Assembly (NCBI RefSeq): GCF_026151205.1
Contig: NC_087077.1
Location: 20,361,198 to 20,425,197 of the forward strand
DNA: 64,000 nt
Source of the DNA: Bolinopsis microptera
Lineage: Eukaryota > Ctenophora > Tentaculata > Lobata > Bolinopsidae
Direction: 5' to 3'
Below, piece after piece: positions 44,801-56,800 of this stretch; the stretch's first letter is position 1, and each line of letters starts with the position of its first letter. Under the pieces are notes generated by a model. The model searched no databases. It was not told where the DNA came from and saw only the letters and a list, made by a program, of their open reading frames with translations. The position numbers and the translations under genes were made by a program.

Positions 44801-47800
44801 TTCTCGTTTTATTGGTAAGCAGTCTGCTTAATGCAGTACTTTGCACCGAAAGTACCGAAAAGTATGTTGAAGGAGTCCGTATCATTATTTCTGATAGAAG
44901 CTATGCAGCAACCTCTGGAAAGATAAGATTTGGAGTTCGACAGGGAGACAAGAGCTGTGAAACAGTTCGTGCAACGATTGACGCACCAGAGCGAAACGAA
45001 GAATACAGCGTACACAGAACAAGTAGTATTGACAAATTTGGCTCATGTCGAAATACCTTGTTTGATACTTTGAAGAAACTAGAGTTTCATGTGCTGTCTG
45101 ACTCCTGGGATGATGCCTACTATGACATGGTAGCCATTCATTTTGATGGGATTTGGAGAGAGTGGAGCGGACATCAGATACTTCTTAACAAATATGGTGA
45201 TGGAAGTGCTTGGCTTACTGCAATAGAAGGTGAGTTCAAACTATACAATGATATTTCTGATAACTTTCCTCGTCAATAGCTGTGTGTGAGGAATAACCTT
45301 ACTTTAAATAAAACTATTTAATTTTATTAAAAAACTGAGCAAGATTCTATTATACAGTGGTTAGTGAGATAGTGAAAAACCAATTCTTTTAGATTTTGTC
45401 AGCGACTGCACAAACGTCAATGGTAATGACTTCAAAGGTACCAACATCACCTACGATACTAGAGCTGGCAAAGTTTACCCAGATAAACCTGATTCAGTTA
45501 AGTAAGTAGTAAATAGTAATGGCAATACGGGGGGATACAACGGTCATTAATGTGCATAAATGGGCATAAATGGGCATAAATGGGCATTAATGTGCATTAA
45601 TGTATATGTATATTTCAGCAAAATTCTATAATACTGACATTAATGACCAGGTTTTTTTGCAATCCTTTCAAAATTTCGTGTAATACTTATTTTACAACAT
45701 GAGGAGGAGAACTGGTGAGGATGACTGATGAAGAGCAAGGAAGAGGAGGAGGAGGAGGACTCAGGAAGAGGAGGGAGAGGAGGAGGAGGAGGACTGAAGA
45801 GGAGGAGGAGGAGGAGGAAAAGGAGGAGGTGGAGAGGGAGGAGGAGGAAGAAGCATCTAAATGTTATTTCCATTTTTGTCCGCCCTACTTGAAGGAGAAG
45901 GAGGAGGACTGATTATGATGAGGAGGAGGACTGACGAGGAGGAGGAGGAGGACTGATGAGATGTAAGAAGAGAAGAAGGATGACTGAAGAGGACTGCGGA
46001 GGAGGAGGAGAAAGACTGAGAAGGAGGAGGAGAAGGAGGAGGAGGTGGACTGAGGAGGAGGATTGAGGAGGACGAGGACGAGGATGAGGAGGACGAGGAT
46101 GAGGAGGACGAGGACTGAGGACGAGGAGGACTGAGGAGGACTGAGGAGGACTGAGGAGGAGGACGAGGATGAGGAGGACGAGGACTGAGGACGAGGAGGA
46201 GGAGGACTGAGGAGGAGGACTGGTGAGGAGGAAGGAGGAGGAGGAGGAGGAGGAGGACTGAGGGAGGACTGAGGAGGTGGAGGAGTAGAGGGAGGAGGAG
46301 GAGGAGGAAGCATCTAAATGTTATTTCCATTTTTTGTCCGTTTTGGTCCGCCCTACTTGAAGGAGGAGGAGGAGGACTGATGATGAGGAGGAGGAGGAGA
46401 ATAAGGAGGAGGACTGAGGAGGAGGACTGAGGAGGAGGAGGAGGAGGAGGATCAGGAGGAGGAGGAGGAGGAGGAGGAGGAGGATCAGGAGGATCAGGAG
46501 GAGGAGGACTGAGGACTGAGGAGGACTGAGGAGGACTGAGGAGGACTGAGGAGGAGGAGGGGGAGGATGAGGAGGACGAGGACTGATGAGGACTAGGAGG
46601 AGGAGGACGATGAAGACTATAGAGGACGAGGACGATTTTGAGGAAGAGGAGGAGGAGGACTGAGGAGGAGGACTGATGAGGAGGAAGGCAGAGGATGAGG
46701 AGGAGGAGGACTGAGGGAGGACTGAGGGAGGAGGAGGAGGAAGCAACTGAATGTTATTTCCATTTTTTGTCCGTTTTTGTCCGCCCTACTTGAAGGAGGA
46801 GGAGGAGCACTGATGATGAGGAGGAGGAGGCCCAGGTCAAGATTCATGTGAGATTGCGAGACAGGCTCATCGCACAAAATCTTAAAATAAACATAGAAAA
46901 AAATTAACAAAAGAATGTGTGAGAAAATAGAAAAATGTAATTTAAAAGATTTAAGGGGGGGGGCCAATGGGTATTTTTTTGTGAAACTTGATTTCGAGAT
47001 AGCAGTTGACCAACAAACTAGGACCAGTGACCGAACTTTTGAGGGGGTCCCGGACCCCAACCGCCAAACGGTGCGCGCAGGGCAGCCACGCCCATATTTG
47101 GTCCAAATTAGGCCCAATTTAGCCAAATACCCTGTACATGCCCCAAACCCAGGTTTATGGTGCTCTACTTGTAGCTAGTGGTCTCCTGAACTCGTATATG
47201 AAATTTCATCAAGATTGGACAAAAAATGACTGAGTTATGAGCCAAAAACCATATGCCCATATTTGGGCATACGCACCAAATTTGGTAGATTTCGTCCCAT
47301 AAATTGGTCAAATATCAATATTTTTGAATGAAACTTACTTTATATGAAAGGTAAGCCTAAACTACATATTCTCTGTAATTTATAGCTTTATATCTGTTTA
47401 AATGTGGATACTAAGGCGAAAAAACCACAAAAAATGAACTAAATTGCCCATATCTCGGTTCGCGATATTCGCGGAATTGATCTCACCAAAATTGTAACAA
47501 CTCAATCAGTTTTCAAAATTTTTGCATGAAATTTTTGGAATCGACTCGAAATCGCATTTCGACCTTATTTTAAGAACGGATTTTTGATTTAGGCCTCAAA
47601 AAAAATTTGGCGGCCAAATTCCAAAATTATATTACAGAAATTCAGAATTTGGCCGCCAAATTTTTTTTGAGGCCTAAATCAAAAATCCGTTCTTAAAATA
47701 AGGTCGAAATGCGATTTCGAGTCGATTTCAAAAATTTCATGCAAAAATTTTGAAAACTGATTGAGTTGTTACAATTTTGGTGAGATCAATTCCGCGAATA

Positions 47801-50800
47801 TCGCGAACCGAGATATGGGCAATTTAGTTCATTTTTTGTGGTTTTTTCGCCTTAGTATCCACATTTAAACAGATATAAAGCTATAACTTACAGAGAATAT
47901 GTAGTTTAGGCTTACCTTTCATATAAAGTAAGTCTCATCCAAAAATATTGATATTTGACCAATTTATGGGACGAAATCTACCAAATTTGGTGCGTATGCC
48001 CAAATATGGGCATATGGTTTTTGGCTCATAACTCAGTCATTTTTTGTCCAATCTTGATGAAATTTCATATACGAGTTCAGGAGACCACTAGCTACAAGTA
48101 GAGCACCATAAACCTGGGTTTTGGGCATGTTCAGGGTATTTGGCTAAATTGGGCCTAATTTGGACCAAATATGGGCGTGGCTGCCCTGCGCGCACCGTTT
48201 GGCGGTTGGGGTCCGGGACCCCCTCAAAAGTTCGGTCACTGGTCCTAGTTTGTTGGTCAACTACTATCTCGAAATCAAGTTTCACAAAAAAATACCCATT
48301 GACCCCCCCCCTTAAGCGACACAAAAATTTGCTTAAGACTTTGTAAATTCGGAACTTAGTGCGGTGTGAGATCACGTGGTTAAAGTATAACAACTTTGCC
48401 GCGCGCAATTAGTGCGAGATTTTGACGAGTTTAGTATAAATCTCACCCCAATATCGCGAGTTTAACCACGAGATTTCGGCACCCTCTTTCAGCACTACAT
48501 ATCCGGTCGCGCGCTTACATTTTCATAATAATATTCCTCATCTTGCTGGTCCCTTCGTCTTTATCATCAAGCCGACTTTTTATGGTCATTGTACTTTTGG
48601 TATTGATTGTTTTGAATTATTACTGGTTGTGTTACTCTGACGGCTTACTTTTCTGTACTGTCTAAGTCTTAAAGGATACTAGTTGTTGTCGATATTAATC
48701 GGTTTATAAGATCAAGATTAACAGTGGTTACTATAGTTACCATGGTTACCATTAAAGGAGGTCTGGTAATGGTCGAAATCTCAAGGTACTGTTCCTGGCT
48801 AAAGTCGACTCAATCTTTCTCAGAGTATTCTTAATACTGCCATAGGCAATGCCTATTAGGCATAGTGAATATTTCTTCATTAAAAGTTTGAGAAAGGGTC
48901 TCTTCAACTGTAGAACTGACTTATTAATCCTAACAGGTAATTAACTCTGGATCCTCATCACATTGATTCCATTCTAAATTCTAGCCTTAAAACAAAACAA
49001 ACATTACCAGATAAATCCGTTTACCATAATTTGACAATTGACATGTTCTAGTGCGAACGAGGCCTTCCCCGGACAAATCCTTAAATGCCAGTCTTCTCTA
49101 GCTGAAGTACGAACAGTATAATTTATCGGATAAAGTATATTACAAGGTGCTCTGATGATAATTTTAGTAAAATAATTAATAATTGCCAAAAAAATGACCG
49201 TTTACGAGGTTCGAACCGGAGTCAACTGCTAAGCGATCGCGCTCTATACCATTGTGCTACAATGGGCATATCAGATTTATAATATGTAACTCTATATACT
49301 TCATAAAAATACGCACGTAAATTTTCGAGCGACATAAAGCGACATACTTACAATTTCGCTCACAAAGGGACTCGCGAAATCTGAAATCTTTTTAAATAGA
49401 GAATAATTTGTGGGGCAAGAAATCTTGCAGGCTGGGTAGGGGGGGGGGGGGGGGGGGGGGGGGGGGGAGTACATTTCGCCACTGCACGTGACACGTGAAA
49501 ATCGCACTTTTAGTCTCAAAATCCAATCTCATCGCACTTTTTTTAGAATCTTGATAGGGGGGAGGAGGACTAGTGAGGAAGAGGAGGAGAAGGAGGAGGA
49601 GGACTGAGGAGGAGGACTGAGGAAGAGGACTGAGGAGGAGGAGGATGAGGAGGAGGACTGAAGAGGAGGAAGACTGAGGAAGAGGAGGAGCAGGACTAAG
49701 AGGAGGATCAGGAGGAGGACTGATAAGGAGGAGGATCAGGAGGAGGACTGATGATGAGGAGGAGGAGGAGGACTGAGGAGGAGGAGGAGGACTGAGAAGG
49801 AGGAGGAGAATAAGGAGGAGGAGAAAAAGGAGGAGGAGGAGGACTGAGGAGGAGGGAGGAGGAAGGAGGACTAAGGAAGAGGAGGAGGAGGAGGACTGGG
49901 GGAGGACGGAGGAGGAGGACTGAGAAGGAGAGGGACTGAGGAGGACTGAGGAGGAGGATGAGGAGGAGGAGGAGGAGGAGGAGGACTGAGGAGGACTGAT
50001 GAGGGGGAGGAGGAGGAGGTGGAGGAGGGGAGGGGGAGGAGGAGCTGAGGAGGAGGAAGCATCTAAATTCTAAATGTTATTTCCATTTTTTGTTCGTTTT
50101 TGTCTGTTTTTGTCCGCCCTAATTTTTGTCCGTTTGAAAATATAGGGTACCGAACGGACAAAAAACATGATCCCCCCTCATTATTTACTATAGTAATAAA
50201 CTTGATTGCAATTTGCCGAATAAGAATACTATGAAAATGCACACTGTATAATATAATATCAAATATGAGTGTAGAGTGTGTAATTCCCGTAATTACATGT
50301 GATTATGTTCTCAAAAAGCGTCAAAAAGTTCTCAAAAAGCGTCAAAAAGCGCCAAAAAATGTCCCAAAAAGCGTCCAAAAAGCGCCAAAAAAGCGTCCAA
50401 AAATGTCCAAAAAAGCGCCAGAAAAGTGCCAGAAAAGTGCCAAAAAATGTTAAAAAGCGTCTATGATTTGTCTAAAAGCGCTGAAAAAATGTCAAAACTA
50501 AAATGTCACCAGCCCCATAGAAATAGTGCTTATAAATGATATAATCTCCTTCGTACTTTTGATCCAGCTAACATAGGTAACAAATTTTGTAGTAGTTCTT
50601 GGTCATTTATGTGCATTAAAGGGCATAAATGGGCATTAATGTACATTAATGTATATGTATATTTCAGCAAAATTCTATAATACTGACATTAATGACCGTT
50701 GTATGCCCCCCGGCAATACAAAGTAGTCAAAACTAGTTATTTTGATCCTGGCCTTTCAATTGTTCATTCATCACTAACTCTGTTGATGAGTTAATAATTT

Positions 50801-53800
50801 CAGCCGCAGAGAACTTGAGAATGGTGGCAGCAGAGATTTGGTCGCTCCGATAACTTTAACCTTCGAGGTGTCGGAGTCAATATCTTTTACTCACACTGCT
50901 GGTGCCTCAGTCTCATTTGGAACTTCATTTGAAGTTGGAATTCCTTTCATAACTTCTGCTGACATTTCGTTAGAGATCAGTGCATCATATGTGTATAGCA
51001 CAGGTAACAGCAGAATATATAGTACAATTATTATGCTCGGTTGTTAATTCTGTTTAAGGTTTCTTGGCATTCAATCGAATGTCAGCTTGCATCTTGTAAT
51101 TGCTCAGTGGTTTAGGTGTATTCGTCATTATTTGCACAATACAGTCATGTCATAGACATAATCATAATATAATATATTGATAATATTAATATATCAATAT
51201 AATCTTGCAGGTCAAGATAGGACTGTAACAAAGACGATGTCAGTTGAGTTTGGATGCACTGCCCCACCAAGGAAGAGGGTTATATGCGATGCTGTGATGC
51301 TAAAGAACAGAATTGAAATTCCTTACGTTTTGACATGGTCTCACAAAAGTGTGGACGGTAAGCTCAGGTTATAGGGGTTATAACAGGCAAGGTCAAAAGT
51401 AGGGCAATGAATCAATGGATTTTATGTAACACACTTCAAAGGACCATCTAAATATTCAAAATTAACGAACACGTTTTTTTTCACTGCTTAACTGCAGCTG
51501 TTCCTAATTTAAGACTTTTATTTAAAGCTCCTTTCTCTTAGACTGTACTTGCCCTGAAGAGGGTATTTTTAAAGAGGTAGTGGCAAACAGTATAGAGATG
51601 CAGATTCAAGAGTTCGAACTCTCAAAAGTAATCCAAGCAAAGCGAGAGGATATTACCGGAGGATTTGATAATTTCAAGCGTAAGTAAATTATTATTATTC
51701 TCAACTTTATTACGATTGGGGAGGTGGGGCCATATTCATTAATCTCTTTTTGAGATGATTTGAAAACCCCGATTTACTGCAAACCACGATTTACTGCGGT
51801 CATTTCCTTTCCCCAAATAGGGTTAAACATACACATATCGTAAACAAACAAAACCCTGATTTACCGCAAACCTGGATTTACCGTACGCGTATTAGTAGAT
51901 CAGGGTTTTACTGTAGCAAGAAAGTGTTAAGCATTTATATTGATAATTTGTATCAGAAGAATAATAATGAACATTATATTTGTGTAATTGTGGCTGTAAA
52001 CGTTAAAGTGAGGCTTTACAGTTGGTGTGACAAACAATTGACTTCATTCTACCCTTAATCAACTAGAAAATCATAATAACCCTCAGTTCACCAATCATAT
52101 TCAATTATTCAGGTGACTAGTAAGGAGAAGACTGACTAGTGTTTAAAGTGAGGACTGAGGATACAGAAAACTTAGATAAGAAGATCATTCGACCACCTTT
52201 CAACTTAGTGATTTAGGATCTCTCAGACATTTGATTTTCATCTTGAATTTATTTTGTACCGTATCCCTTGAAATATGTAGTTTCAGTTCAATTAACTTGT
52301 GTCAAACATGTGTTATATCATTATAATTACTTAATCAGGAGGTGACCGGGAATCCCGGTACCGGGATTGACAATTTTGAGCTATCCCGGTCAACCGGGTC
52401 AAGTCACATTTTTCATCCCGGTCCCGGTCCCGGTCCCGGTCAAATGCTGATTTATGATCCCGGTCCCGGTCCCGGTTAATTCAGGATTCTTGGTCCCGGT
52501 CCCGGTCCCGGTCAATCACTCAAATTTGCCGGGATTTTGACCGGGATCTTTTACATAATTTCATTCACTGTGATTTTAAGTTTTTACTTTCATTCATTGT
52601 GAATTTCATCTTTAAACAACCTCTGAGCCAAATAAAACAATGTTTAAAATTGCTAAACAAGTTTAGGTAACTAATATCGTTATATAACTCATAAGTGCAA
52701 ACTAACATCAAGTTTTCAACTCGGGCTACGCCAAATTGTCAATTGGAATTGGAGAATGAAACTGTTGAATAATTTGAGGGATCATTGATTGAGGAATGAG
52801 GAATGAGGGTGAACTTGAGTAATCAGTACATGAACATTATTGGTGTAGTACATTAGGCCCATGCCCCATATTGACGGTTTTTTAAAAGTTTTTTCTAATT
52901 TAATATTCTAGTTATTACTTATTCAAATTGTTTCAATATGAGAATACCAGTTTTGGTCCCGGTCATCCCGGTCAAATCCCGGTCATCCCGGTCAAATCCC
53001 GGTAAAATTGGATTGTCCCGGTCCCGGTAAGATAGAAATCCCAGAAATTATTGGTCCCGGTCCCGGTCCCGGTCACGGTAAATTGATAATCTCAGTCCCG
53101 GTCCCGGTCCCGGTCAAGTCACATTTTGTATCCCGGTCCCGGTCCCGGTCAGGCCTAAAATCATGTCCCGGTCACCTCCTGTACTTAATTAATCTTAAAA
53201 ACATGGTCAACAAGGCAATTATTTACTTCACAAAGCCCCTGGCCCTATATGTGGGCACAAATGAAACTAGTAATTAAAAAAATGTAATATATGGAGAATA
53301 AGTTAATTGTTCAACAACGACAAAAAACTCTGGTTTCAATCGATCGAGTTTAAAACATTATAAATAGGATTTAAGGGTTTTTTTTACTAGTTCATTAGAA
53401 CATCATGAGTCACACTATCCATGATCGAGAAACTGGAAGCTAAATATCCGGAGAATGCTTTGATGGAGTGTTGTATTATAATTATGTAACTTGTAATCTT
53501 GTAATAGAGGGAATCATGAAAATATCCTAATGGTTTCCAAATGATTACTTTTGACACAATAGCTATGACGTGTAAAACTGATTACGGGGGGTGGGGTTAA
53601 AAATTGGCCAAAAATTGATTACGTAATATAGTGAACGACCCCGGCCCTTCTAGCTGAATTTTTCTTCAATGACCAATTAGAGTTCATTGTGGATGGTACA
53701 AGACACTATTGACAGTATTGAGGCACTAAAAGCTGGAATACCCTAGTAAGCTTTGATAAACGGAAATCATCAGACGCAGACAATTTGGGAGATTTCTAAG

Positions 53801-56800
53801 TAAAGCTTTTCTGCTGTTTCCTTGATCCAAATTTCACAGCTTTGGCTGAATGTTTTACCATTGTCCTATCAGTGAGGTTGGTGTGAGTGACACAATCCAA
53901 GATTGAAGTACTGGAAGCTGAATATCCAGGAAAAGTTTTGACTAAAGGGAAATCATAAACGATCTTTCACGGTATGGAAAATCTGCCAAGAGTCTGGCTG
54001 ATAACTTTTGTCCCCGCCTTGTCGAAAGCTGTAAGAGCAACAAAAGCACACAGTTTGTTTTTTGTGCTTTGTCTTTAACTAGAATTGGTTGGTTGAACAG
54101 AGAAATTGATGATTTTAATCTATGTATGGTGAATCTCGCCAGGGTGATTCCCAATCTGACATTTTATGATGCCCATGCCGTTATCAAGCGGGTTCATTCA
54201 TACTACGTATGGGACCGCAATGATAAGCATGGCATCCATTTACATCACGATGTATATGTCAGAAGGGCTGTTGCAAATGAACTTGTCAACTGCGTTGGCA
54301 AGTTATGTGGATCAGAACTGCCACGCCACAGGAACTGTGCGTGGCTCTACCACCATGAGCCTAACAGTCCTTTCAGATATCACCGAAGTTGAGCACTAAT
54401 CCATGAATGAATTAATTATATACAAATCAACCTATTCTGTCAAGCCCTTAAATTAAGCATATCATCAAGTTATTTTCATATCTTTTTCAGTACATCCTCA
54501 CTCCTCATCCAAATTCATCATTTGATTGCTACCACGATCGATTTTTGAAGAAATGATCTGATTGGTCGAAAATGCTTATCTTCTTAAGGTTATCAGATGA
54601 ACTGATGAACATTCTTTAACTATCAAGCATTTTTGTCTCTTATCATCCCGCCATACATTTCCTAAAACATTTTCACATTACCAAACAAAACTGTACACAT
54701 TTTATTTAATAATTATAAAAGCTTCTCTGGTAAATCAGCATCAAGCACGTTTCCTCAGTCAAAGTTCAGTGCAACAGTATTTTCGAAAACTTCACAAACA
54801 ACTAAATAGCAAAAATCACCACACAAAACTACACAACGACACAATTTCACACAACAACATACAAAATCACAACGATTTAATATACACTCTAGGTAAAGTC
54901 ATATTATCATACTGATAAGCCCGAGAATCGAGATAAGGGCACTATATTGTAACATCTGATTTAGCGAATATTTTTTAACAAATAAGTAGATAAGACTCAG
55001 ATCACGATTCTGTAGCATACAGGACCTCCGGTTCTCGTGAAAGAATCTGATTTGCACTAGTATAGATATATTTTACGTTATTTATAAATTTATACATTTT
55101 TTTCCCTGCTCTTGCCGAAGGCAAAAATATCGTAGGGAATAAGTAATCGGGTTTGGATATATGAGGTGGCCCGACGGTCCTACGGTGATGACAAAAGTCT
55201 GCTCCTTCGCAATATAGACCACTCCCCTATAATTATGTGTATAAAAGGAGTCTATTTTGCGCGCGCGACGCCAGTTATGTGTTAATTAATTACAGCCATA
55301 GCAACAAAATTTTGGTGCTTGACGACTGTTACACAGGTTTCCATCAGGTTACAATTCACTCTAATTCATTAATATATAGCATATTAGTCATCTGAGCGGA
55401 TCAATCATCAACATAAGTGTTATTTTGGTGAAACAAGCTTAATATATTACCAAGTGATAATATTCAGCAAGTCAAAACAAATTAAATTATGATATCAGCT
55501 GATAAACTCGTGGCTGATTATTTAAGTTACAGGAGGTAGTTTACATGATGGTTAGAGGGGGGGTGGGGTACAACCCCTTACAGGAGGTAGTTTACATGAT
55601 GGTTAGAGGGGGGTGGGGTACAACCCCTTTCAATAGGTAGTTTACATGATGGTTAGAGGGGGGGTGGGGTACAACCCCTTACAGGAGGTAGTTTACATGA
55701 TGGTTAGAGGGGGTGGGGTACAACCCCTTACATGAGGTAGTTTACATGATGGTTAGAGGGGGGTGGGGTACAACCCCTTTCAATAGGTAGTTTACATGAT
55801 GGTTAGAGGGGGGTGGGGTACAACCCCTTACAGGAGGTAGTTTACATGAACTAGATGAGTGTAATGTTTGTCTTTATAGACTAGATTTAATAGACTATTC
55901 GTTAAATTAGAAATTAGTTGAGCGTAATAATTCTTATCACTTTAGCATAGCATCAACATTTGTCTTGCTGAGTCAATACGTGATAATTTGGGTATTCCGG
56001 TAGAATAAATTATGTAATTATTGTAAGTAATACAGTGCATAAATTATGTAATAAGTTATAAATATTAGAGTGCAGGTGTGATTCTGTGCGATACTGTGAT
56101 AAAGAATTTAAGATAAAAAGCATGATAAAGAACATTTTTTGGATGTAAACCGAATTCTACAAATTTTAGGAATACCCATGACGTTTTCCTGAATTTGAAA
56201 ATGATAACATGTTATCATACTCCACATATTATTATCTTAAAATAGGAATTCCATGAGCCGATGGTTAAAGTGTGTGTAAAGTATAATATTCTGTTAAAAT
56301 AAGTATAAAGTTACCTTTGTAAAGGTGAAGCAACGGGGGGGGGGGGGGGGGGGGGGGGGGGGGTATAAAAGTATAAAGTTACCTTTGTAAACTCCACACA
56401 CTGCATTGAAATCCAGCAGAAGATAATGGGACCTGACAATCATCTCTAAGAAGAAGGGAAAGTTCAGTTTCTCAGATAAAATCATTGACCATATAAGGTT
56501 ATTGACCTCCTTATAAGGTCATTGACCTTATATGGTCATTTTAAAAGGTATTTTTAGTCCCTTTGTAAGGACTGCAGAGGTCTGCAAGTCAAATAGTTAC
56601 CACGGTTACATGCAGAGTTCTGCATGTTCCTCGTCAAAGTCAAATAGTTTCATATAGTCGGTCATGTGTACAGCAGGGTGTCAGAATTATTGGCGTGTTT
56701 GAAATTTTATGTGTATTTTATGATGAAATCAATATTTTTCGACGGGTCATAACTTTACTTCTGAATATCGAAATTACAAAAAAACTGGTTTGTAGACAAT

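Larger units (their letters stand above)
45529..50711. mobile_element. 5.2-kb element with 8-bp target duplication, in intron 2 of the aerolysin-type gene
   Basis: Flanked by GGCAATAC at 45521-45528 and 50712-50719, a perfect 8-bp direct repeat. The ends are inverted repeats: six G, then ATACAACGGTCATTAATGT on the left. The right end, complemented, is six G, C, then ATACAACGGTCATTAATGT. Just inside each end is a copy of a block of about 100 bp (45542-45648 and 50601-50697), itself bounded by GGTCATT and AATGACC. No transposase is visible, so it is non-autonomous or composite. It contains GA-rich macrorepeats, a TTAA-flanked palindrome and a G28 run. Confidence 0.78.
44127..55526. mobile_element. 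11.4-kb inserted segment carrying a whole gene
   Basis: The 50-bp array breaks at TTACAG (44121-44126) and resumes with TTACAG (55527-55532) in exact phase. This fits insertion with a 6-bp target duplication, or a junction through that homology. Segment ends are CTTTTGAGC on the left and the complement of GCTGATTATTTAAG on the right, and they do not form an obvious terminal inverted repeat. I therefore cannot name an element type. Contents: PLAT-like/aerolysin-type gene, 5.2-kb element, hAT-like element, SGNH remnant. Confidence 0.65.

Noticed and set aside
45640..46746. Ser/Pro/Leu-rich ORFs of 140-170 codons
   Set aside because: They are translations of GA-rich simple repeats, present in more than one frame of the same tract.
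46915..48408. Two similar proteins on opposite strands
   Set aside because: They are mirror images forced by the palindrome. There is no domain and no splice support.
49193..49266. Functional tRNA-Ala
   Set aside because: A and B boxes fit, but the anticodon, acceptor and T stems do not pair. Kept only as a low-confidence tRNA-like remnant.
44127..55526. Polinton/Maverick element
   Set aside because: A 6-bp target duplication fits, but there are no terminal inverted repeats, integrase, polymerase or capsid genes.
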